Under the pieces are notes generated by a model that saw only the letters and a list, made by a program, of their open reading frames with translations, did no database searches and was not told the origin of the DNA. Below, piece by piece: positions 34,613 to 42,924 of a DNA stretch of 64,000 bases (positions are counted from its first letter, which is position 1; each line of letters starts with the position of its first letter). Where the stretch lies: positions 20,546 to 84,545 of the forward strand of contig JAEULA010000093.1 in assembly GCA_016793165.1 (NCBI GenBank). Direction: 5' to 3'. The DNA is from Alphaproteobacteria bacterium. GTDB taxonomy: Bacteria; Pseudomonadota; Alphaproteobacteria; CACIAM-22H2. The translations under genes were made by a program, and so were the position numbers.

Positions 34613-36390
34613 ACCTCGCCGTCGTCGGGAACTGCGTCGTGGCGGCGCTGATCGATCGCCGCGCGCGGATCGTCTGGTGGTGCCTGCCCCGCCTCGACGG
34701 CGATCCCGTGTTCTCCAACCTGCTGGAGGGCGACCTGGAGCGCGGATTCGCCGACGTGGCGCTCGATCGGCAGGCCGAGTCGACCCAGAGCTACGTCGGC
34801 AACACCGCGATCGTCTCGACGCTGCTCCAGAACGCGGACGGCGGCAGCGTCCGCGTCACCGACTTCATGCCGCGCTTCAAGCGCTTCGACCGGATCTATC
34901 GCCCGGCGATGCTGGTGCGCCGGATCGAGCCCGTGACCGGGCTGTGCAAGCTGCGCATCCGGATCCGGCCGGCTGGCGACCATGGCGGCGCTGCGCCCGT
35001 GCGCATGCTCGGCAGCAATCATCTGCGCTATATCGGCCCCGAGATCTCGCTGCGCCTGACCACCGACGCGCCGCTCGCCTACATCGCCGGCGAGTCGCCG
35101 TTCGTCCTGACCCAGCCGGTGACGCTGATCCTCGGGCCCGACGAGATGCTCGAGGCCAACGTCGCGCAGTTCGGCCGCGAATCGCTCGAGCGCACGCGCG
35201 ACTACTGGCTGGAGTGGAGCCGCTACCTCGCGGTCCCGTTCGAGTGGCAGGACGCGGTGATCCGGGCCGCGATCACGCTCAAGCTCTGCAGCTTCGAGGA
35301 GACCGGCGCGATCGTCGCCGCGCTGACCAGCTCGGTCCCCGAGGCGCCGGCGACCGCGCGGAACTGGGACTACCGCCACTGCTGGCTGCGCGACGCCTTC
35401 TTCGTCGTGCATGCCCTCAACCGCCTCGGCGCGACGCGGACGATGGAGGACTATCTCGGCTACATCACCACCGTGACCGCGCTGCAGCCCGAGGCCGATC
35501 TCAAGCCGGTTTACGGCATCGTGCCCGACCTGGCGCTCGACGAGCGGATCGTTCCGAGCCTCGCCGGCTATCGCGGCATGGGTCCGGTGCGGGTCGGCAA
35601 CCAGGCGGCGCTGCAGAAGCAGAACGACGTCTACGGCAGCATCGTGCTCGCGGTCGCGCAGGCCTTCTTCGACCGCCGACTGCCGCAGATGGGCGACGTC
35701 GCGCTGTTCGAGAGGCTCGAGCGTCTCGGCGAGCGCGCCGAGCAGGTCGCGTTCGAGCCCGATGCGGGGCTGTGGGAGTATCGCGGGCGCGCCCGGATCC
35801 ACGTCCATTCCGCCGCGATGTGCTGGGCCGCTTGCGCGCGCCTTGCCAAGATCGCCCGGCATCTCGGGCTCGAGGACCGGGCTGCGTCGTGGCACCGGCG
35901 CGCCGAGGCGCTGCGACGCGCCATCCTCGAGCAGGCCTGGAACCCGCAGCGCCAGAGCTTCGTGGCCGACTTCGGCGGCACCGAGCTGGATGCGAGCCTG
36001 CTGCAGCTGCAGGAGATCGGCTTCGTCGCCGCGGCGGATCCGCGCTTCCACGCGACGGTCGACGCGATCGGCCGCGAGCTGCGACGCGGGACCCATCTCC
36101 TGCGCTATGCGGGCGAGGACGATTTCGGGCTCCCCGAGTCGGGCTTCACGATCTGCAGCTTCTGGTACGTCGATGCGCTCGCGGCCATCGGCCGCGGCGA
36201 GGAGGCCCGTGCGCTGCTCATCGAGCTGATGGGGCGCCGCAACCATGTCGGGCTGCTGTCGGAGGACGTCCATCCCGTGACCGGCGAGCTTTGGGGGAAC
36301 TTCCCGCAGACCTATTCGATGGCCGGCCTCGTCGTGTCGGCGATGCGGCTCAGCAAGAGCTGGGAGGAGGCGTTTTGGCGCGGCTCGTGA
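34600..36390 (+). CDS. GH15 glucoamylase/trehalase-like glycoside hydrolase
   Basis: A 596-residue cytosolic protein without signal peptide. The N-terminal beta-domain (about 1-210) starts LAVVGNCVVAALIDRRARIVWWCLPR. The (alpha/alpha)6 barrel starts near residue 240, with NWDYRHCWLRDAFFVVHALNRLG and the late motif LLSEDVHP..LWGNFPQTYSMAGLV typical of GH15. Placement between otsB and otsA with overlaps on both sides suggests a role in trehalose turnover or in hydrolysing a related alpha-glucan. GH15 trehalases are known in other bacteria; the exact substrate here is inference. Confidence 0.9.
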   Translation: MQDLNLAVVGNCVVAALIDRRARIVWWCLPRLDGDPVFSNLLEGDLERGFADVALDRQAESTQSYVGNTAIVSTLLQNADGGSVRVTDFMPRFKRFDRIYRPAMLVRRIEPVTGLCKLRIRIRPAGDHGGAAPVRMLGSNHLRYIGPEISLRLTTDAPLAYIAGESPFVLTQPVTLILGPDEMLEANVAQFGRESLERTRDYWLEWSRYLAVPFEWQDAVIRAAITLKLCSFEETGAIVAALTSSVPEAPATARNWDYRHCWLRDAFFVVHALNRLGATRTMEDYLGYITTVTALQPEADLKPVYGIVPDLALDERIVPSLAGYRGMGPVRVGNQAALQKQNDVYGSIVLAVAQAFFDRRLPQMGDVALFERLERLGERAEQVAFEPDAGLWEYRGRARIHVHSAAMCWAACARLAKIARHLGLEDRAASWHRRAEALRRAILEQAWNPQRQSFVADFGGTELDASLLQLQEIGFVAAADPRFHATVDAIGRELRRGTHLLRYAGEDDFGLPESGFTICSFWYVDALAAIGRGEEARALLIELMGRRNHVGLLSEDVHPVTGELWGNFPQTYSMAGLVVSAMRLSKSWEEAFWRGS

Positions 36391-37766
36391 TCGTCTCGAA
36401 CCGGGTGGCGGGGCCGCGCGAGCGCACGGTGCGCGCGGGCGGCGTCGCGGTCGCGCTGCGCGAGGCGCTGCGCCGCCAGGGCGGGATCTGGTTCGGCTGG
36501 AGCGGCGACGTTGTCGAGGCTGCGGCCTCGACGCCGCACCTTCACGAATCCGGCGCGGTGACGACCGCGACGCTCGATCTCGATGCCCGAGACCACGACG
36601 ATTTCTATCTCGGCTACGCGAACGCCACGCTGTGGCCGCTGTTCCACTACCGGCTCGGCCTGATGGACTTCCGACGCGAGGCCTTCGCCGGCTACCTGCG
36701 GGTCAACGAGCGCTTCGCGGCGGCGCTGGTGCCGCTGCTGCGGCCCGACGACGTCGTCTGGATCCACGACTACCACTTCATCCCGCTCGCTGCGGCGCTG
36801 CGCGCCCGCGGCGTCGCCAATCGGATCGGGTTCTTCCTCCATATCCCGTTCCCGGCGCCGGAGGTTCTCGCCACGCTGCCGGACCACGAAGTGCTGATCG
36901 AGGCGCTGCGCGCCTACGATCTGATCGGCCTGCAGACCACCGGCGACGCGGAGGCGCTGGCGGCGGCGATGGCGGGAACGCAGGCGGCCGTAGGCCCGGC
37001 GTGGACGACGAGTCCGACGATCGCCAGCTTCCCGATCGGCATCGACGTCGACGGCTTCGCCGAGCTCGCGGAGCAGGCGGTTCAGTCGCGCGAATCGCGG
37101 CAGCTGGCGGCGAGCCTCGCCGGCCGCGCGCTGGTGATCGGCGTCGATCGCCTCGACTACAGCAAGGGGCTGCCGCTGCGATTCGACGCCTTCGAGGCCC
37201 TGCTCGCCGGCCATCCCGGCCATCGGCGGCGGGTCACCTATCTTCAAATCGCACCGATCTCGCGCGGCGGCGTGCCGGAGTACCGCAAGCTGCGCCGGGA
37301 GCTCGACCAGCGCGCGGGCCGCATCAACGGCCGCTACTCCGATGTCGACTGGACGCCGATCCGCTACCTCAACCGCGTGTCCTCGCGCGCCGCGCTCGCC
37401 GGCTACTACCGCCTCTCCCGGGTCGGGTTCGTCACCCCGATCCGCGACGGCATGAACCTGGTGGCGAAGGAGTTCATCGCGGCGCAGGACCCGGCCGATC
37501 CGGGCGTGCTCGTGCTGTCCCGCTTCGCCGGCGCGGCCGCGGAGCTCGAGGACGCGCTGATCGTAAATCCGATGGACGTCGAACGCGTCGCCGCGGCGCT
37601 CGACCGCGCGCTGACGATGCCGCTCGCGGAGCGCCAGGAGCGCTGGCGGCGTCTCGTGGCGGCGATGCGGCGCAATGACGAGGCGGCGTGGCGCAACGGC
37701 TTCCTGGCGGCGCTCGACGCCGCGCCGCGCGCGCCCGGAGGCGTTCAGTCCTCGAGCGCCGCGTAA
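36375..37766 (+). CDS. otsA: Trehalose-6-phosphate synthase
   Basis: A 463-residue GT20 enzyme. The start is the TTG at 36375, with GGAGGAGG about 5 nt upstream inside the GH15 gene; the product then begins MARLVIVSNRVAGP, the normal OtsA start. Motifs present: WFGWSG, VVWIHDYHFIPLAAALR, FFLHIPFP, DLIGLQT, VIGVDRLDYSKG and RDGMNLVAKEFIAAQ. It joins UDP-glucose (or ADP-glucose) to glucose-6-phosphate. It overlaps GH15 by 16 nt and, at its end, the convergent greB by 22 nt. Confidence 0.95.
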   Translation: MARLVIVSNRVAGPRERTVRAGGVAVALREALRRQGGIWFGWSGDVVEAAASTPHLHESGAVTTATLDLDARDHDDFYLGYANATLWPLFHYRLGLMDFRREAFAGYLRVNERFAAALVPLLRPDDVVWIHDYHFIPLAAALRARGVANRIGFFLHIPFPAPEVLATLPDHEVLIEALRAYDLIGLQTTGDAEALAAAMAGTQAAVGPAWTTSPTIASFPIGIDVDGFAELAEQAVQSRESRQLAASLAGRALVIGVDRLDYSKGLPLRFDAFEALLAGHPGHRRRVTYLQIAPISRGGVPEYRKLRRELDQRAGRINGRYSDVDWTPIRYLNRVSSRAALAGYYRLSRVGFVTPIRDGMNLVAKEFIAAQDPADPGVLVLSRFAGAAAELEDALIVNPMDVERVAAALDRALTMPLAERQERWRRLVAAMRRNDEAAWRNGFLAALDAAPRAPGGVQSSSAA

Positions 37767-38305
37767 CGGATCGCGAGCACCTCGATGGTCTCGATGCCCG
37801 TCGGCATGCGCAGGGGCACCTCGTCGCCGACATGGGCCTTGAGCAGCGCGCGCGCGATCGGGGAGATCCAGCTGACCCGGCCGCGATCGGTATCGGTCTC
37901 GTCGACGCCGACGATCGAGACGGTCCGCTCCTCGCCCTTGGGATCGAGATAGGTGACAGTGGCGCCGAAGAAGACCTGATCGGTCCTCTGCTGCTGCAGC
38001 GGATCCACCACCTCGGCGTTTTCCAGCCGCTTGGTCAGGAAGCGCACGCGGCGGTCGATCTCACGCAGGCGCCGCTTGCCGTAGAGATAGTCGCCGTTCT
38101 CGGAGCGGTCGCCGTTGGCCGCGGCCCAGGACACGGTCTTCACGACCTCCGGCCGTTCGACGCGAAGCAGTTCATGGATCTCGGCGCGCAGGCGCGTGTG
38201 CCCCTGCGGCGTGATGTAGTTCTTCGCCCCGAGGGGCAGCGGCTGGGCGCCGTCCGGCAGATCGTCGTCGCCCGCCTCGTCTTCCTTCACGAAGGCCTTG
38301 CTCAT
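37745..38305 (-). CDS. greB: Transcription elongation factor GreB
   Basis: A 186-residue Gre factor from the ATG at 38305 (the frame runs to 38353). After an acidic 30-residue N-terminal extension comes the coiled-coil domain with the catalytic tip acidic residues in NGDRSENGDYLYGKRRLREID, then the FKBP-like C-domain (VFFGATVTYLD..YSIVGVDE-like). GreB rather than GreA is supported by GDYLYGKRRLREIDRRVRFL. It stimulates transcript cleavage by backtracked RNA polymerase. Its last 22 nt lie under the end of otsA. Confidence 0.92.
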   Translation of the reverse strand: MSKAFVKEDEAGDDDLPDGAQPLPLGAKNYITPQGHTRLRAEIHELLRVERPEVVKTVSWAAANGDRSENGDYLYGKRRLREIDRRVRFLTKRLENAEVVDPLQQQRTDQVFFGATVTYLDPKGEERTVSIVGVDETDTDRGRVSWISPIARALLKAHVGDEVPLRMPTGIETIEVLAIRYAALED

Positions 38306-38388
38306 GCGGGCGGCAGGATAGCGCAGGTCGGCGCCGCCGGTCGCGCGCCGCACGAAGCGCCGTCTCGACCGCCACCGCCACGGCGCGG

Positions 38389-39420
38389 CTAGGGCCCCGA
38401 CCGGGCGACCGGCGCGATGTCGAAGGCGGCGAGCGCATCGAGCAAGGCCGGCGACGGCGCGCCTTCGGCGATGAGGACCAGCCGGCCCGGCTGCGGCGCC
38501 GGGGCGTCGAGCAGGGCCGGCGGATGGACGGTCCCGGGCGCGGCCTGGAGCACGCCGCAGCGCGATCCGTCGCCGACGGCGAGCAGGCCCTTGAGCCGGA
38601 GCAGCCCCGGCCCGGCGCAGCGCCGGATCGCGTCGGCGAGCGCATCGAGCTCGTGCACGGCCAGGATGCGGCGCGCCTCGAGCACCACGGCGCGGAACCG
38701 CAGCGCGTGCCGGCCATCGATATGGGGAAGATCGTGGTGGCCGTGATCGTCGTGCCCGTCATGCGCGTGATGCCCGGCGGACGACGGCGTCGCGGCGCCG
38801 CGCGGCGACAGGGCCCAGGGCTCGTCCCCGTCCAGGCCGTCGCCGTGCCGCGAAATGCGGATCGACGCCGCGGCATTGAGCGCACGCAGGCGCGCCGTGA
38901 GCGCCTCGACGGCGCCCGGCGGCGCAAGATCGGCCTTGGTGACCAGCAGCTTGTCGGCGAGCACCACCTGCGCCACCGCCTCGGCGTGCCGCTCGAGCAC
39001 CGCCAGGCCCGCGACCGCATCGCAGGTCGTGATCACCGCGCCGGGACGGAACCGCGCCGCCACCCGCGGCTCCTCGAAGACGAAGCCGAGGATCGGCGCG
39101 GGATCGGCGACGCCCGACGTCTCCACGATCACGCGATCGAAGTCGCGCAGGCGGCCCGCCTGTCGCTGCGCGAGGACATCGAGCAGCGTGTCGACCAGGT
39201 TGCCCCGGATGGTGCAGCAGAGACAGCCGTTGGCGAGCAGGATCGTATCGTCGCTCGACGCCTCGAGGAGATCGTGGTCGATCCCGACCTCGCCGAACTC
39301 GTTGACGATGACGAGAGTCGCGGCCAGCTGCGGGCGCTCGAGCAATCGTTTGATCAGCGTGGTCTTGCCGCTGCCGAGGAAACCCGTGACCAGGCCGACG
39401 GGAATCCGCGGCCCGCTCAC
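38389..39420 (-). CDS. CobW/COG0523 GTPase, putative metallochaperone
   Basis: A 343-residue G3E-family GTPase starting at the GTG at 39420, which overlaps the amidohydrolase stop (GTGA). The P-loop is GFLGSGKT (13-20), the metal-binding CxCC motif is GCLCC (65-69), then ETSGVADP and the TKAD specificity loop. A His/Asp-rich linker (GHHAHDGHDDHGHH) lies near residue 220 and the CobW_C domain ends the protein. COG0523 proteins hand Zn, Co or Fe to target enzymes. The translational coupling suggests the client is the upstream metal-dependent amidohydrolase. Confidence 0.9.
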   Translation of the reverse strand: MSGPRIPVGLVTGFLGSGKTTLIKRLLERPQLAATLVIVNEFGEVGIDHDLLEASSDDTILLANGCLCCTIRGNLVDTLLDVLAQRQAGRLRDFDRVIVETSGVADPAPILGFVFEEPRVAARFRPGAVITTCDAVAGLAVLERHAEAVAQVVLADKLLVTKADLAPPGAVEALTARLRALNAAASIRISRHGDGLDGDEPWALSPRGAATPSSAGHHAHDGHDDHGHHDLPHIDGRHALRFRAVVLEARRILAVHELDALADAIRRCAGPGLLRLKGLLAVGDGSRCGVLQAAPGTVHPPALLDAPAPQPGRLVLIAEGAPSPALLDALAAFDIAPVARSGP

Positions 39421-40796
39421 CGCGGCGGCCCGTGGCGTACGAGGAACCGTCCCTGCCCGGCACGTCCGAGGAACGCGCCGTCGCGCACGACCACCTCGCC
39501 GCGCAGCAGCGTCGCGACCGGCCAGCCGGCAAGCTCCATGCCCTCGTAGGGGTTGTAACCGATCGCGCCGTAGTGGCTGTCGACGGCCATGCGTCGCCGC
39601 GCGTGCGGGTCGATCACGACGAGATCGGCATCGGCGCCCGGCACGATCCGCCCCTTCTCGGCGCCGAGCCCGAACAGCCGGGCGGGCCCCGCGCTCCAGG
39701 CCTCGACGAATTGCGGCAACGTCAGCCGCCCCTGCTCGACGCCGAGCGTGTACATCACGGGCAGCCGCGCCTCGACGCCGGGCACGCCGTTGGCGATGCG
39801 GTCGAACGACGCCGCGCCGAGCGCCTTGGCCTCGGCGCTGTAGGACGCGTCGTCCGAGGTCACCGCGCCGAGGCTGCCGCGCGCCACGCCGTCCCACATC
39901 CGCGCCTGCGTCGCCGGGTCGCGCAGCGGCGGGCTCATCACGAAGAGATGTCCGTCGGCGCCGTCGTAGCGCTCGGCCGTGAGCGCGAGATAGTGGATGC
40001 AGGTCTCGGCCGAGGCGCGCTGGCCGCGCGCCTGCGCGGCCTCGATCAGCGCCAGCGCCGGCGCCGAGTTGAGATGGAAGATGTGGAGCGGGCAGCCCGC
40101 GTCCTCGGCCAGCAGAAGGCCGCGCGAGACCGCCTCGGTCTCGGCGAGCGCCGGACGCGACGACGCATGGAAGCGCGGCGCGGTCTCGCCGGCCGCGAGG
40201 TGCCGCGCGATGGCGTGGTCGATGAGCGAGGCGTTCTCGGCGTGCAGGCCGATCGTGCCGCCCGCCTTGCCGAGCGCGCGCATGAGGTCGTGGAGCGGCC
40301 CATCCTCGACCTTGAGCTGCTCCTTCTCGTACACCGTGTAGACCTTGAACGTGGCGGCGCCCGCCGCGACCAGCGCCGGCACCTCGGCGAGCGTCGTCGC
40401 ATTGACGTCGGTCGCGATGAGGTGGAGCCCGTAGTCGCAGGCGACGTGGCGATCGGCCTGGACGCGGCGATGCTTGAGCCCGTCCATCATGCTGCGGCCG
40501 CGGCGCTGCAGCGCGAAGTCGATCACGCTGGTGTTGCCGCCGCGGAGCGCGGCCACGGTGCCCGAGTGGAAGTCGTAGACGCTGCGCTGGCCCATGAAGC
40601 CGATCAGGAAATGGACATGGGCGTCGACGCCGCCAGGCAGCACCAGCAGGTCGCGCGCCTCGATGATCTCGGCGCCGCGGCCGGCGCCGGGCTCGACGAT
40701 GTCGACGATCCTGCCGCCGGCGATGACGACGTCCGCCGGTTCGGCGCCGTCGGGACGCGCGACGGTGCCCCGCGCAATGACGCGATCGGCGGTCAC
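39417..40796 (-). CDS. Dihydropyrimidinase/hydantoinase-like amidohydrolase
   Basis: A 459-residue cyclic amidohydrolase from the GTG at 40796, preceded by AGGAGGGGAT that belongs to repeat A. Binuclear metal ligands expected for the family are visible: His60 and His62 (DAHVH), Lys151 for carboxylation (TFKVY), His185 (LHAEN), His241 (FHLNS; His238 nearby), and an Asp in TSDDA near 318. Such enzymes hydrolyse dihydropyrimidines, hydantoins or related cyclic imides. The nearby acyl-CoA genes suggest a catabolic cyclic amide, not pyrimidine turnover (inference). Confidence 0.9.
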   Translation of the reverse strand: MTADRVIARGTVARPDGAEPADVVIAGGRIVDIVEPGAGRGAEIIEARDLLVLPGGVDAHVHFLIGFMGQRSVYDFHSGTVAALRGGNTSVIDFALQRRGRSMMDGLKHRRVQADRHVACDYGLHLIATDVNATTLAEVPALVAAGAATFKVYTVYEKEQLKVEDGPLHDLMRALGKAGGTIGLHAENASLIDHAIARHLAAGETAPRFHASSRPALAETEAVSRGLLLAEDAGCPLHIFHLNSAPALALIEAAQARGQRASAETCIHYLALTAERYDGADGHLFVMSPPLRDPATQARMWDGVARGSLGAVTSDDASYSAEAKALGAASFDRIANGVPGVEARLPVMYTLGVEQGRLTLPQFVEAWSAGPARLFGLGAEKGRIVPGADADLVVIDPHARRRMAVDSHYGAIGYNPYEGMELAGWPVATLLRGEVVVRDGAFLGRAGQGRFLVRHGPPR

Positions 40797-40953
40797 ATCC
40801 CCTCCTGTCGCGCCCAGCGCGATAGGAGGAGTGGCACGGCGCGCAGCGCCGTGACGGGGTGGTCCTCGGCGTCTTGCGGGGCCACGCTCGACCTGCCCGG
40901 CCGCTTCGCGGCCACCCCTCCTATTCGAGTTGCCGCGCGAACAGGAGGGGATG
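40796..40953. repeat. Structured palindromic repeat, copy A
   Basis: A 158-bp element bounded by perfect 11-bp terminal inverted repeats, CATCCCCTCCT at 40796-40806 and AGGAGGGGATG at 40943-40953. Each end also forms a local hairpin (CCTCCT..AGGAGG at the left, CCCTCCT..AGGAGGGG at the right) with a GC-rich loop such as GGCGCGCAGCGCC. It is related to copies C and D. Its left arm, read on the minus strand, is the Shine-Dalgarno of the amidohydrolase gene. Confidence 0.8.
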
Positions 40954-40982
40954 AGCGGACGGCCAGGCACATGACGGTCTCC

Positions 40983-42125
40983 TCACCGCAGCATCTCGCG
41001 CGAGATCACGATGCGTAGGATCTCGGAGGTGCCGCCGCCGATCTCCGCGAGCTTGGAATCGCGGTAGTGGCGCTGCATGTCGAATTCCATCAGGTAGCCC
41101 CAGCCGCCCATCAGCCGCATGCCGTTGAGCGCGGCGCGGACATAGGCCTCCGACGAGTAGAGGTTGGCGATCGCGGACTCCTTGTTGTTCGGGATGCCGC
41201 GGTCCACGAGCGCGGCGCTGCGATAGAGCAGCAGTCGCGCGGCGTCGATCTCCATCTCCATGTCCGCGAGCTTGGCGCGGGTGAGCTGGAACTGCGAGAT
41301 CTTCTGGCCGAACTGCTCGCGCTCCTTGGTGTAGGCGAGCGCCTTGTCGAGGCAGGAGCGTGCCGCGCCGACATTCACCGCCGACAGGCAGCAGCGCTCG
41401 TAGTCGAGCGTCTTGAGCACGTTGCGCCAGCCGCGATCGACCTCGCCGACGACGCGCTCGACGGGCACGCGCACGTCGGCCAGGAAGATCTCGTTGAGGT
41501 CCATCGGCTTGAGGCCGAGCTTCTTGAGCCGCCGGATCTCGACGCCGGGCGCCTTCGGGTCGAGCAGGATCATCGAGATCCCGTCGTGCTTGGGCGCGTC
41601 GGCATTGGTGCGCGCCATCAGGAGGATGTAGTCGGCGACCTGGGCGCAGGAGCAGAACATCTTCTGGCCGTCGATCGCCCACTCGTCGCCCCGGCGCACC
41701 GCCCGCGTTCGCAGCGAGGCCGCATCGGAGCCGGAGTTCGGCTCGGAAAGCGAGAAGGCGAAGCGGATCTCGCCGCGGGCCAGCCGCGGCAGCAGGTCGC
41801 GCTTCTGCGCCTCGCTGCCGAAATGCGAGAGCGCGTCCGCGGCGATGACGATCGTCGTGTAGTAGATGTTCGCGGCCGCCTCGAAATGCGTCGCCAGCTC
41901 CTCGAGGAAGACGGCGAGGTCGGTGCAGCTGCCGCCGGTGCCGCCATAGGCCTCCGGGATCGGCAGGCCCAGCCAGCCCTGCGCGGCGAGCTTGGCGAAC
42001 AGCTCGCTCGGATAGCGCTCCGCCTCGTCGCACTGCCGCACGTACTCGATCGGGCATTCCTTCAGCAGGAAGCCGCGCAGCGCGTCCTTCATCGCGCGCT
42101 GCGAGTCGGTCAGGTCGAAATCCAT
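40983..42125 (-). CDS. Acyl-CoA dehydrogenase (first copy)
   Basis: A 380-residue flavoprotein of normal ACAD length. The N-terminal helical domain begins MDFDLTDSQRAMKDALRGFL, the substrate/FAD signature is FAFSLSEPNSGSDAASL near residue 125, and the C-terminal FGGTSEI-type motif is EIGGGTSEILRIVISREMLR. It oxidises an acyl-CoA to the 2-enoyl-CoA in the cytoplasm and passes electrons to ETF. It is followed by repeat A and the amidohydrolase, and preceded by enoyl-CoA hydratase after 19 nt. Confidence 0.93.
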   Translation of the reverse strand: MDFDLTDSQRAMKDALRGFLLKECPIEYVRQCDEAERYPSELFAKLAAQGWLGLPIPEAYGGTGGSCTDLAVFLEELATHFEAAANIYYTTIVIAADALSHFGSEAQKRDLLPRLARGEIRFAFSLSEPNSGSDAASLRTRAVRRGDEWAIDGQKMFCSCAQVADYILLMARTNADAPKHDGISMILLDPKAPGVEIRRLKKLGLKPMDLNEIFLADVRVPVERVVGEVDRGWRNVLKTLDYERCCLSAVNVGAARSCLDKALAYTKEREQFGQKISQFQLTRAKLADMEMEIDAARLLLYRSAALVDRGIPNNKESAIANLYSSEAYVRAALNGMRLMGGWGYLMEFDMQRHYRDSKLAEIGGGTSEILRIVISREMLR

Positions 42126-42144
42126 GTCGCCTCGGCTCCCGTGT

Positions 42145-42924
42145 TCAGCGTCCCGACCACCGCGGCGGCCGCTTCTCGGCGAAGGCCCGCGGCCCTTCGA
42201 GAAAATCGTCGGACTCCCGCATCCGCCGGCGCGCCGGCAGGTCGCCGTACATGACGCCGAAGGCCGCGGCGTCGGGCACGGTCTCGACCGCGCGCGCGAC
42301 CTCGAGCAGCGCCTCGACCGCGAGCGGCGCCGCGGTGCAGATCTGGCCGGCGATCGCGCGCGCCGACTCCATCAGCGACTCGCGCGGCACGATGCGATTG
42401 ACGAAGCCGAGGCGCAGTCCCTCCTCGGCCGAGAGGCGGCGCCCAGTCAGCAGCAGCTCGTTGGCGATGCTGACCGGCAGCCGGCGATAGGCCCGCCACA
42501 GCCCGCCGGCCTCCGGGATGAAGCCGCGCTGCAACTCGGGCAGCGCGAATTCCGCCTGCGGGACTGCGAGCACGATGTGCGCGTGCAGCGCGAACTCGAA
42601 GCCCCCGCCTACCGCCAGGCCGTTGACGGCGGCGATCACCGGCTTGTTGAACTGGCGGCGCAGGCCCATGAAGCCGTTCGGCCCGAAATCCTCGCCGGTG
42701 TCGCCGGCCGCCACCGCCTTGAGGTCCCAGCCGGCGGAGAAGATGCGCTCGCCGCCGGCGGTCACGATCGCGCAGCGCAGTCCCGGCGTTTCGCAGAGCC
42801 GTCCGAAGGCGGCATCGAGGTCGCGGCACGCCTGCTGGTCGAAGGCGTTCGCCGGCGGATGGTCGAAGGTGATCTCGAGGACCGGGCCGTTCTCCACCAC
42901 CTTGACGCGCGTGGGCGCGCTCAC
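42145..42924 (-). CDS. Enoyl-CoA hydratase/isomerase
   Basis: A 259-residue crotonase-fold protein from the GTG at 42924, which overlaps the upstream dehydrogenase stop (GTGA). The oxyanion-hole segments are IFSAGWDLKAVA and AVNGLAVGGGFEFALHAHIVLA. At the second catalytic position the motif ELQRGFIPEAGGLWR supplies one or two acidic residues, compatible with hydratase activity or an isomerase. It would hydrate the product of either flanking acyl-CoA dehydrogenase. Confidence 0.92.
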   Translation of the reverse strand: MSAPTRVKVVENGPVLEITFDHPPANAFDQQACRDLDAAFGRLCETPGLRCAIVTAGGERIFSAGWDLKAVAAGDTGEDFGPNGFMGLRRQFNKPVIAAVNGLAVGGGFEFALHAHIVLAVPQAEFALPELQRGFIPEAGGLWRAYRRLPVSIANELLLTGRRLSAEEGLRLGFVNRIVPRESLMESARAIAGQICTAAPLAVEALLEVARAVETVPDAAAFGVMYGDLPARRRMRESDDFLEGPRAFAEKRPPRWSGR

